This document shows positions 58,401 to 64,000 of a DNA stretch of 64,000 nt, piece by piece. The notes beneath the pieces were generated by a model that saw only the letters and a list, made by a program, of their open reading frames with translations, had not been told where the DNA came from and ran no database searches. The first letter of the stretch is position 1. Each line of letters opens with the position of its first letter. Origin of the DNA: Symsagittifera roscoffensis. Lineage: Eukaryota; Xenacoelomorpha; Acoela; Convolutidae. The stretch is taken from the NCBI RefSeq assembly GCF_963678635.1, contig NC_087062.1:27306833-27370832 (forward strand), read 5' to 3'. The translations under genes were made by a program, and so were the position numbers.

Positions 58401-59886
58401 ATTTGAACCACAAAATAAAAGTCGTAGGTCGGAGTCGAAGACGAAACTTAAACAATTCAAAGCAAAGTTAAATACACATTCCTAACATAGTCCTAAGCCT
58501 GAGACACCTTATTATGATATTAGCCAAAAATAGGAAAAGTAATGTTTTCTGCCTTAAAAACCTGTACAATGACTTGAGTAACTTCATAATTACTAACTAA
58601 ACAAAATAACGGTTACATTCATGATATTGTTTGGTTAGATCTATAAAATTAAATGGCTCTTAAGTCATTACCGAATTTTTTTGAGGCTCAAACAGACTTT
58701 CCTCTTTTTTCTTGAAGGGATGCCCGCCTGGTGCGAGTTGTAGCTTATACGAAGAAGTGCGACTGGTCGCTTTCGACCAAATGTCGCTTTTAAGGTATTG
58801 TCGCCTCACGAACTCTGTCACAGGTGACGTCGGCTGAGAGACATGAGAAGCACACGAATGACATTCTGCAGCTGATGGAGGAGGAGAGGGGCAAGATGAT
58901 GCGGGAGAGGGAGGAGGGGGAGAGACGGATGGTGGCGGACACTGCCGAGGACTACATGGGGGATGTGCACAGTTCTTGGACCAGGATGGCCGAGGAGAAC
59001 GGAGTCATAAGGTAAAGAACAGTGTGAGAGGGGAGGCGAGGGATGTTGAAGTGGGGGCTGTTGATGACAAAATTAGAATAATGAGTCGCATAATCAAAGG
59101 ACAACAAAAACAATGTAATAAGAAAACATTAGTCAAAAATATGTTTTCCTGTGTAGAGGGGCGGATTTTTTCCGAGCACTCCCACGACACTATAAAGACC
59201 CTATTTTGACCTAAGATTTTGCACCGCAGGCAATTTTTTTTGAAAAAAAAAACAAGTAAAAAACCTTTTTGGGCACTTTTTGGACAAACTTGACCAAAAA
59301 ATTGCGTTTTTTTTGGCACGCAGCCCCCTCCGATATTAGTATATATTGGCGCCAAAGGCGCCTTTAGAAAAATTCAAGGGGTGGTCGGCCTAAAATGGAT
59401 TTCATAAAATAATAACCTAGGGAGGACATTTTGGTTGGTGAGGGGTCGAATCCCTGAGGGGCGGACGGGAGAGGGCGTCCGCCCCCCTAAATCCGAATCT
59501 ACCAGTGTGACTCAGTTTTGACTGTATTCTTTGTTTAGATGTTTATAGATCAAATTCATTGGTTAAAAAACAATAGCTTGGAACAGTAACTAAAGAAATT
59601 TTTGATACGACATACTCTACTAATTAATTTTTTTTGTTGTTAACGAACATCAAAGTCCAACTTGATCTTTTTCAGGTTCAACATTGAGAAACTGAAACTG
59701 GAATGCCGACTACTGGAACAAGAGACGAGGAGTTTGAAGTCGGATATCAAGGAACGAGTGAAGAAACCCACTTCCAATGTACGCAATGTCATTTATCCTC
59801 AGCTTTTCAGGGCTAAAACGGTCTGTGCGCCTGATGATGATGTAGTTCTGGACATACCCACTCAAAAGACTAATTTAGTGTTTTAA
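43468..59886 (+). CDS. Six-exon coiled-coil protein gene (418 aa)
   Basis: Exons are 43468-43799, 44199-44415, 45018-45206, 55729-55848, 58824-59011 and 59676-59886. Every intron begins GT and ends AG, and the pieces total 1257 bases in one open frame. The first ~110 residues are polar and probably disordered (RRKPGEKSVVRRF near the end of exon 1). Exons 2-6 encode an almost continuous Lys/Glu/Gln/Leu-rich coiled coil, with phrases such as KIAQKHLNEVRRRRDQLLES (exon 2) and KLAEAKKQHSILLTYKED (exon 4). No enzyme motif or membrane helix is seen. The size and all-coiled-coil layout recall DUF4618/C20orf96-type or ciliary and centrosomal coiled-coil proteins; that name is a guess. Intron 2 holds a MITE, intron 3 a 9.7-kb BEL/Pao element, and intron 5 another MITE. 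The splice sites are intact, so the gene is probably functional. Confidence 0.85.
44438..44629 (+). mobile_element. 192-bp MITE copy C in intron 2 of the coiled-coil gene
   Basis: A diverged relative of the copies at 16843 and 17560. It begins GGCGCTTTTAAACTCC, shares AAGGCTGCATGCGTGATGTT (compare ACGGCTAAATGCGTGATGTT in copy B) and GAGCAAATTTGTTCA, and ends GAAAAAGAGCC. The flanks TTTATTAT and TTTGCTTT are an imperfect 8-bp duplication, in keeping with an older insertion. Confidence 0.65.
45942..46131 (+). repeat. 5' LTR of the BEL/Pao element
   Basis: 190 bp, TGTC to GTCA, very AT-rich in its 3' half. It differs from the 3' LTR at about seven positions (five transitions, two transversions, by eye), so the insertion is not recent. 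Confidence 0.92.
46133..46145 (+). promoter_or_regulatory. Primer-binding site of the BEL/Pao element
   Basis: TGGCGCACAATAG begins one base after the LTR. It would pair with a tRNA ending GCGCCA. The particular tRNA is not identified. Confidence 0.6.
46420..48860 (+). pseudogene. BEL/Pao gag (first copy), frameshifted
   Basis: The ATG at 46420 opens 278 codons with a helical N-terminal part and a Ser/Thr/Asn-rich part. From about 47.0 kb coding character shifts to another frame that is rich in Gln and Pro (repeated SSQQQNQP-like phrases at 47465-47530). A DUF1759-like gag core follows at about 48060-48330 (phrases VKPFIFDGEPEQWLDW and HLQKLVFGDAKSLIRGYG), broken by a frameshift near 48160 and an in-frame TGA at 48324. 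A Gln/Asn-rich low-complexity stretch follows at 48600-48670, where frames change again. From 47272 onward this is the first copy of the tandem duplication. Confidence 0.75.
47272..49732 (+). repeat. Internal tandem duplication, copy 1 (2461 bp)
   Basis: This segment runs from mid-gag to the protease/RT linker and repeats at once at 49733-52193. I count about four differences by eye (at 47327, 48051, 48526 and 48586 in this copy). The six bases CAACCC occur at both original breakpoints and at the junction, so the duplication arose at a 6-bp microhomology. Confidence 0.95.
48706..49773 (+). pseudogene. BEL/Pao zinc knuckles and protease (first copy)
   Basis: This frame carries two zinc-binding groups from 48865: CFNCLSPHKFADC (C-x2-C-x3-H-x4-C) and CWTDGCSKKHHTLLH, as in BEL/Pao gag. 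A protease-like AMLDCGSKLTLL follows at about 49135; the usual D-S/T-G is D-C-G here. An in-frame TAG lies at 49306. The reading ends at 49773 because the duplication junction shifts into gag sequence, so this copy lacks reverse transcriptase. Confidence 0.75.
49733..52193 (+). repeat. Internal tandem duplication, copy 2 (2461 bp)
   Basis: Near-identical to 47272-49732. It carries the same gag frameshift, TGA (50785) and TAG (51767) lesions, so those defects predate the duplication. It continues without a break into reverse transcriptase. Confidence 0.95.
51167..51787 (+). pseudogene. BEL/Pao zinc knuckles and protease (second copy)
   Basis: Amino-acid sequence identical to the first copy, with CCHC groups from about 51326 and the LDCGS protease-like motif near 51605. 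The TAG at 51767 separates it from the reverse transcriptase frame, 20 bases before that frame's first ATG. Confidence 0.75.
51788..53395 (+). pseudogene. BEL/Pao reverse transcriptase, interrupted
   Basis: The 375-codon frame at 51788-52912 contains the RT landmarks in order: KVRRVLNVSS, ISADIEAMFMQV (first catalytic Asp), FGATDSPCAA and IYMDDLYKA (catalytic DD, near 52830). An in-frame TGA at 52913 stops it, and the same frame continues to 53395 with GVKWKPDTDVF and FDPLGITMPLTI, the typical connection region. A frameshift between about 53230 and 53300 separates this from RNase H. The product would be truncated, so the element is inactive as it stands. Confidence 0.85.
53230..53937 (+). pseudogene. 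BEL/Pao RNase H segment
   Basis: The frame holds LFSDASELALASVAYLR, NLELQAATNGAKL and LWTDSTTVLHWINS, the three acidic-residue blocks of the RNase H fold, then KDNPADDGTRG, typical of BEL/Pao. It is entered from the RT only by a frameshift. It ends at a TGA (53935), after which the same frame continues into the integrase. Confidence 0.85.
53938..55374 (+). pseudogene. BEL/Pao integrase, long open frame
   Basis: From the TGA at 53935 the frame stays open to 55374; the first ATG is at 54259 (371 codons). Counting from there, the zinc-binding H5, H10, C40 and C43 and the catalytic D78 (GIDFLGPF), D140 (FSDNGKAF) and E191 (FGGSWEHL) are all present. A C-terminal domain with GDLVWILED follows. 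This is the best preserved part of the element. It would normally be made as part of a Pol polyprotein, which the upstream stops prevent. Confidence 0.85.
55491..55680 (+). repeat. 3' LTR of the BEL/Pao element
   Basis: 190 bp, begins TGTC, ends GTCA, followed by the target duplication TGACT. The preceding GCAGATGGGC is only weakly purine-rich as a polypurine tract. Confidence 0.92.
55849..58823 (+). other. Intron 4 of the coiled-coil gene (3.0 kb)
   Basis: AT-rich, no gene recognised. Toward the 3' end (58140-58370) it has ATTATAATC-type words and AAACTTGGATGCGGGTA, which resembles an end of the 5.3-kb TIR family. The other end was not located. Confidence 0.5.
59154..59501. mobile_element. 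MITE-like element, about 350 bp, in intron 5 (copy 2)
   Basis: The ends TAGAGGGGCGGATTT and the inverted TAGATTCGGATTT-AGGGG form an imperfect inverted repeat. It shares GATTTTGCACCGCAGGCAA and the following A-run with the 42673-42898 element. It includes GGGGTCGAATCCC near 59436, a strong B-box look-alike that is also palindromic, and a small hairpin TTGGCGCCAAAGGCGCC near 59346. Confidence 0.5.
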
Positions 59887-60076
59887 CTTAGGAGTGTATA
59901 TCAAGTTAATGGAATATTTTTGCTGTTAGCTAATTTTAAAAAAAATGATAATAGTTTGCCAAGTACAGAACAAATCTTTTTTTTGGATTAAAGAGTCGGA
60001 AAGGAAATTGGAGATCATCGAAAAATCAATCCAATTATTTACTGGTTTGAATACAGCAGTATGATAATAATTAAAC

Positions 60077-60082
60077 AATAAA
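60077..60082 (+). promoter_or_regulatory. Candidate polyadenylation signal
   Basis: AATAAA lies 191 bp after the coiled-coil gene's stop codon, with a second AATAAA near 60101. Both precede the Copia LTR at 60158, so the host transcript can probably end before the transposon. Confidence 0.45.
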
Positions 60083-60157
60083 AGCTATATTGAACATTTT
60101 AAATAAAACTTTTAAATTGCGAGGTGAAATAAATTTGAAGGTTAAGCAAGACACTCC

Positions 60158-60495
60158 TGTTAAGATTCAGAGTTAGAGCAAGTAGGACTAGGGGATAGAG
60201 GTTTGAGAGTTATCTGAGGTTTCAACTGAGGAGAGAGAAGAGATACTGATTGTTGAAGAATGAATTGAGATTGTGTTTTTAAAATGACACGACAAACTGA
60301 GCATCAAATAGTACCAGTTAATTAATTACCAGTTAAATAATTAGTTTATCAAATACCAGCAGACCAGTTGACCTTGTCTGAGTGCATTGAGTTTTATACC
60401 AGTTGAACTTTAATTAGGTTTCTATTGCTCAAGTCTGACCTTGAGTTTGGTCTGGTATTTCACTAGTCTGGCATTGAGCTCGTCTGTCCTCAACA
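60158..60495 (-). repeat. 3' LTR of the Copia element (338 bp)
   Basis: On the minus strand it starts TGTTGAGGACAGACGAG right after the purine run GAGTGGGGG and ends CTGAATCTTAACA. The TGTT...AACA ends are inverted. It contains a TATA-like motif and direct GACCAGACT-like words. Confidence 0.75.
60391..60398 (-). promoter_or_regulatory. TATA-like box in the Copia LTR
   Basis: TATAAAAC on the minus strand, about 100 bases into the LTR, a plausible core promoter for the element. Confidence 0.35.
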
Positions 60496-60502
60496 CCCCC
60501 AC

Positions 60503-60733
60503 TCAGGCTGAATTGGCTTTGTCCAATGTCAGGCTGCAACCCATCAGCGTTCGACGATGTTGATCCACCTTTGCCTTGCTCAGGGATTTCGTCAACAAGT
60601 CAGCCTCCATGTTTTCGGTTGGACAGTACTCGAGCGCAAATGTTCCATCCTCGACCCGCTCTCGGACAAAGTGATACTTGACATCAATGTGCTTTGTACG
60701 CTTCTGCATTACGGGATTTTTGCACATCTTGAT
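60503..60733 (-). pseudogene. Copia pol C-terminus, cut off by TGA
   Basis: This short frame continues the main pol frame after a single in-frame TGA at 60731-60733. It reads through KRTKHIDVKYHFVRERVEDG and TENMEADLLTKSLSKAK, the standard end of Copia RNase H. The stop falls inside the EDNQS motif region, so the main product lacks its last ~77 residues. Confidence 0.85.
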
Positions 60734-63655
60734 TCAGCTCTGGTTGTCCTCGTTGATCACAGTTGGACCATCACACGTCATATCCATCTCATTGAGTAGG
60801 GATCGTAAGTAGAGGCCTTCCTGAACAGCCGCTGCCATTGCTTGATACTCAGCTTCGCTGGTAGATATTGCTGCAGTAGGTTGCTTCTTGGTACTCCAGC
60901 TGATTGCTGCTCCTGACCGCTGCACATGAAAACTGTAGCCTGTTGTTGACCTTCTGTCATCAACGTCACCAGCCCAGTCAGCATCTGCTGAACCATAAAG
61001 GTTGAACCCATCAGGATCTTTGATGTAGCACAGCTCCAGATCTTTGGTTCCTTTCAGGTATCGCAGTACTCTCTTAGCAGCCACCCAGTGTGTTCTCCCA
61101 GGATTCTCCAGAAACCGTGAAAGTTGAGTCACAGTAGCTAGGATGTCTGGCCTCGTTTGCTTGGCTATGTACAATAACGAGCCCACTATGCCTCTGTAGT
61201 CCTCACGCTGCATTGCCACTGCTTCTTCTGAGCCCGCTCCAGGGCAGTCCTTCTTCGTCAACTGAGTGCTGATATCAGCTGGTGTCCCTACTGGTTTGCA
61301 GTCAGCCAACCCAAAGCGCTCCAAGCAGTCTTCAATGTAGCGAGACTGATTCACAGTGACAGAACCAGGTGCCCGTTTGACCTGCATTTTCAAAAACCAG
61401 GCTAATGGACCGCGATCATCCATCTTGAATCGGTCAGTGAATCGGTCCCTCACCCTGTCAACTTCTGCTTGCAGTTTGCAGCCAATGATGATATCATCCA
61501 CCCATACTAGAACATAGATCATAGCATCATCCATTCCCCTCATCGTGAACAAACAGAAGTCATTGGTGCTTCGAGTGAAACCAGTCTCCAGAAGAAACGT
61601 GCTCAGCGTCTGGTACCAGTCCCTTCCTGCCTGCTTCAGCCCATAGATACTGCGTTGTAGCAAACACACTTGGTTGTCCCCGCTGCTGAACCCCTCGGGC
61701 TGTTCCATATACACAGTTTCTGTTAACGGCGAGTTGAGGAAGGCTGACTTCACGTCCATCTGATGAAGTACAAGATCATCTTGCGCTCCCAAAGCCAGTA
61801 GTATTCTCTTTGTTTCTGGTTTACAGGTTGGCGCAAAGGTCTCATTGAAGTCCAGTCCTTCCACTTGCATAAAACCCTTCACCACGTATCTGGCTTTAAA
61901 CCGCTCCACTTGTCCCATTGCATCTCTCTTCACAGCAAGCACCCAGCGTCCAGGAATGACCTTGCGAGAATTTGGTCTATCAACAAGTGTCCAGGTGCCC
62001 ATTGCCTTCAGTGACTGCACCTCCAAAGCCATAGCTGCTAGCCACTGCTCCCTTTCTGGTCCAGATACTGCTTCCAAGTAGCTTCTTGGCTCTTGTGCTA
62101 TCACTGAAGCATGAGTGTAAGCCAGTCCGTATCGGATGGGAGGGTTCCGCGTTCTAGTTGACCGCTGCTCTGGAATCTCTGTTGGCCTCTGCTCTGGAGG
62201 CTCTGTGGAAGGTGGTTCCAATTCTTCAGTCTCGACTGGGTCATCTTCCGTAACCCCCACTGAAGCTGCTGCTCCACTATCATTCGCTTTATTGGTAGAC
62301 TCAGTGATGGTCTTCGTGCTAGTTTCCTCTACATCAATGCATCCCTCGATTGATAGACCCAGTGTTTGTGACTGCTCACTGTCTACCAGAAAGTCGTCTG
62401 GAATGATGTCTTCATTGAACGTCACGCTTCTTGCTCGTACCACTCGCTTTGTCTCCAGGTCCATCAGCAAGTAGGCTTTGCTCTCCTCGTCATAACCAAT
62501 GAACTTGCTCTTCTTGCCTTTCGGATCCAGTTTCCGCCGGTTTCCTCTGTCCAGGTAGTACGCCAGGCATCCGAACACTCGCAGGTAGTTGACTTTCGAT
62601 GGCTTCCCATAATGCATCTCCATTGATGAAATGCGATGCTCATTGCTGGATGTAGGACACAAGTTGCGAACCCTGACTGCCGTTGACATTGCTCGTACCC
62701 AGAACATCTTTGAGAGCTTTGCATCGGCCAGTAGACATCGAGTCATCTCAGTTATCACCCTGTTGTACCTCTCTGCCACGCCATTCTGTTGCGGAGTATT
62801 AGGTACTGTAAACTCCTGTTTCACCTGCATTTCTCTACAGAACATCCGAAAAGCATTCGACGAATACTCACCTCCGTTGTCAGTTCTCAAGCACTTCGGT
62901 GTTCCGTGCTCAGCTACAAAGTCTTTGAACTTCGAAAGAGTATCGCTCTTCTTAACCAGGTACTTGACCACTGCCAGACGGCTGAAGTCATCAATGAAGC
63001 TCACGGCATAGCGCGCTCCATGCATACTCGCAACTTCAAATGGTCCCTGGATGTCGCTGAAGACCCGCTGCCCCACTGCAGTTGCCCTGTTCTCTGTCTT
63101 CTTTGGCATTGCTACTTCGTGCATCTTCGAAGCTGTGCACACTTCGCAGAACCCTAGCTCGCCGACATCAACAACTGATATTAGATCATGCTTGTTGAGA
63201 TGCCCCAGCCTTCGGTGCCACAGCATTGCACTACTTGTCTCCATCTTCGCTTTCGTAGCTAGAGTCATCGCGTTCCTCTTGAACTTGCACTCCAGGAAGA
63301 AAAGCTTGCCGCGCTGCTTCACTGGTAGCCGTCGACCATCCGGTGCCACAAGATGAGAAGAGTCTGATGTAAAGCTGAAACTAGACCCTCTAGCTATTGC
63401 TGAGCTCACACTCATCAGATTCACGTTGTAGCTCGGCACAAACAGCACATTGTGGAAAGTGTAGCTCCTCGTCACATCTTGACAGTCTCGTATGTCCACT
63501 TCCACCGAGCCTATGCCCTCAATCTTTGATATTGTACCGTTCGGATTCTCAACTGTTGTCCCCTCATCCCATTTCTCAAAGCTTGAGAAGACAGCCTTGT
63601 CGCGCACTACATGATCGGTGCATCCCGTATCCACAATGAGATCATCTCCCTTCAT
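60734..63655 (-). CDS. Copia Pol: protease, integrase, RT, RNase H (973 codons)
   Basis: An open frame of 973 codons from the ATG at 63655. The protease motif DTG is at residues 9-11. The integrase zinc site is H147/H152/C170/C173, with a catalytic triad at D201, D259 and E295 (35 residues between the last two). A long proline/glutamate-rich linker runs near 430-500. The reverse transcriptase has VDVKSAFLN and YVLVWVDDIIIG. RNase H has GSADADWAGD and STSEAEYQA. All catalytic residues I can check are present, so only the flanking stops (60731 and 63755) mark it as damaged. Its true start is upstream, because protease motifs lie right at the ATG and the gag frame is continuous apart from one TGA. 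It normally acts in cytoplasmic virus-like particles and then in the nucleus. Confidence 0.9.
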   Translation of the reverse strand: MKGDDLIVDTGCTDHVVRDKAVFSSFEKWDEGTTVENPNGTISKIEGIGSVEVDIRDCQDVTRSYTFHNVLFVPSYNVNLMSVSSAIARGSSFSFTSDSSHLVAPDGRRLPVKQRGKLFFLECKFKRNAMTLATKAKMETSSAMLWHRRLGHLNKHDLISVVDVGELGFCEVCTASKMHEVAMPKKTENRATAVGQRVFSDIQGPFEVASMHGARYAVSFIDDFSRLAVVKYLVKKSDTLSKFKDFVAEHGTPKCLRTDNGGEYSSNAFRMFCREMQVKQEFTVPNTPQQNGVAERYNRVITEMTRCLLADAKLSKMFWVRAMSTAVRVRNLCPTSSNEHRISSMEMHYGKPSKVNYLRVFGCLAYYLDRGNRRKLDPKGKKSKFIGYDEESKAYLLMDLETKRVVRARSVTFNEDIIPDDFLVDSEQSQTLGLSIEGCIDVEETSTKTITESTNKANDSGAAASVGVTEDDPVETEELEPPSTEPPEQRPTEIPEQRSTRTRNPPIRYGLAYTHASVIAQEPRSYLEAVSGPEREQWLAAMALEVQSLKAMGTWTLVDRPNSRKVIPGRWVLAVKRDAMGQVERFKARYVVKGFMQVEGLDFNETFAPTCKPETKRILLALGAQDDLVLHQMDVKSAFLNSPLTETVYMEQPEGFSSGDNQVCLLQRSIYGLKQAGRDWYQTLSTFLLETGFTRSTNDFCLFTMRGMDDAMIYVLVWVDDIIIGCKLQAEVDRVRDRFTDRFKMDDRGPLAWFLKMQVKRAPGSVTVNQSRYIEDCLERFGLADCKPVGTPADISTQLTKKDCPGAGSEEAVAMQREDYRGIVGSLLYIAKQTRPDILATVTQLSRFLENPGRTHWVAAKRVLRYLKGTKDLELCYIKDPDGFNLYGSADADWAGDVDDRRSTTGYSFHVQRSGAAISWSTKKQPTAAISTSEAEYQAMAAAVQEGLYLRSLLNEMDMTCDGPTVINEDNQS

Positions 63656-63976
63656 TGAGGTTGTTGCACAACAACTGAAGAACCCTGTCTTTGCCTGCTT
63701 GCAGTCCCTTGCAAAGTGTCCTTGTTGTCCACACTTGAACCACCCTTGCTTCCTTCAAGTTGGACCACTTGCTTCATTCGAGCCACTGCCTCGAGCACCA
63801 GATTGACCACTGTCACTTCTGGATCTGCAATCTCTTGCCAAATGACCCTTCTGACCGCACACAAAACAGCCACCACCCGACGCTCCTTTCTTCTTCCTCA
63901 CAGCTTGCATAGCTATGTGTCCATTCCCAGTCTTCTCTCCACATCGAGCTCGTCTCGAGTCATCATAGTTCCTCAA
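63656..63976 (-). pseudogene. Copia gag C-terminus with zinc knuckles
   Basis: In the same frame as pol. It carries a perfect CCHC knuckle, CFVCGQKGHLARDC, and then, after an in-frame TGA at 63755-63757, a second knuckle-like FKCGQQGHFARDC whose first cysteine position is Trp. A basic, serine-rich stretch lies between. The frame continues upstream beyond the window edge. The second knuckle is defective, and Gag-Pol read-through is interrupted. Confidence 0.8.
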
Positions 63977-64000
63977 CCTCGTTCTCAGCTCTGTAAAAGT

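Larger units (their letters stand above)
60158..64000 (-). mobile_element. Copia LTR retrotransposon (3' part; runs off the window)
   Basis: Minus-strand element with gag end, protease, integrase, reverse transcriptase and RNase H in Copia order, and a 338-bp 3' LTR at 60158-60495. The 5' LTR and most of gag lie beyond the right edge. Base composition is much less AT-rich than the host DNA. It faces the coiled-coil gene tail to tail, 271 bp from its stop codon. The five bases beyond the LTR, GGAGT on the minus strand, are the candidate target duplication, which cannot be checked here. Confidence 0.92.

Noticed and set aside
61845-63639. Plus-strand frames opposite the Copia pol
   Set aside because: They are shadows of the 973-codon minus-strand frame; no independent motif.
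60731-63757. TGA in the Copia and BEL/Pao frames as programmed read-through or recoding
   Set aside because: Positions differ between elements and fall within conserved motifs or between zinc knuckles, and both elements carry other damage; decay is simpler.

Overview
This is an AT-rich metazoan nuclear window. It has split genes with GT-AG introns, abundant homopolymer and microsatellite tracts, and several classes of eukaryotic transposon. I see no bacterial-style operon and cannot name the species; a marine invertebrate is plausible, but that is inference.

Host genes are few. (1) A six-exon gene at 43468-59886 (+) encodes a 418-residue, highly charged coiled-coil protein whose exon junctions all close in frame. 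(2) A divergent seven-helix receptor lies on the minus strand. TM1-4 are at 33158-33781 and TM5-7 at 29856-30437, apparently joined by a 2.7 kb phase-0 intron. (3) A small secreted cysteine-rich protein is encoded at 17128-17388 (+). It is bracketed by two same-orientation copies of one short inverted-repeat transposon, each with a perfect 8-bp target duplication.

Most of the rest is mobile DNA. A complete but broken BEL/Pao LTR retrotransposon (45942-55680; 190-bp LTRs; TGACT target duplication) sits inside intron 3 of the coiled-coil gene and carries a 2461-bp internal tandem duplication much younger than the insertion. The 3' two-thirds of a Copia element (minus strand, 60158 to the window edge) starts 271 bp beyond the same gene's stop codon. 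Older remains include a BEL/Pao integrase (7.2-8.0 kb), Ty3/gypsy integrase, LTR-like and gag-like sequence (8.8-16.0 kb), and a hAT transposase C-terminus (27.2 kb). Several MITE or foldback families are present (5.3, 16.8, 17.6, 23.6, 25.7, 28.7, 34.9, 35.7, 40.8, 42.7, 44.4 and 59.2 kb), along with four tRNA-like relics that may be SINE heads.

Layout: 1-5.3 kb AT-rich, no gene seen; 5.3-6.6 kb inverted-repeat element; 7-16 kb retroelement graveyard; 16.7-17.8 kb secreted-protein gene between MITEs; 14.6-15.7 and 18.7-23.3 kb a repeated unit with possible relics of a small secreted-protein gene on the minus strand; 23.6-26 kb foldback and microsatellite DNA; 27-29.2 kb transposon relics; 29.5-33.8 kb receptor; 34-43 kb repeats without a convincing gene; 43.5-59.9 kb coiled-coil gene with its transposon-filled introns; 60.2-64 kb Copia.

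All calls come from reading the sequence and the conceptual translations. No database search was possible, so family names rest on motifs.
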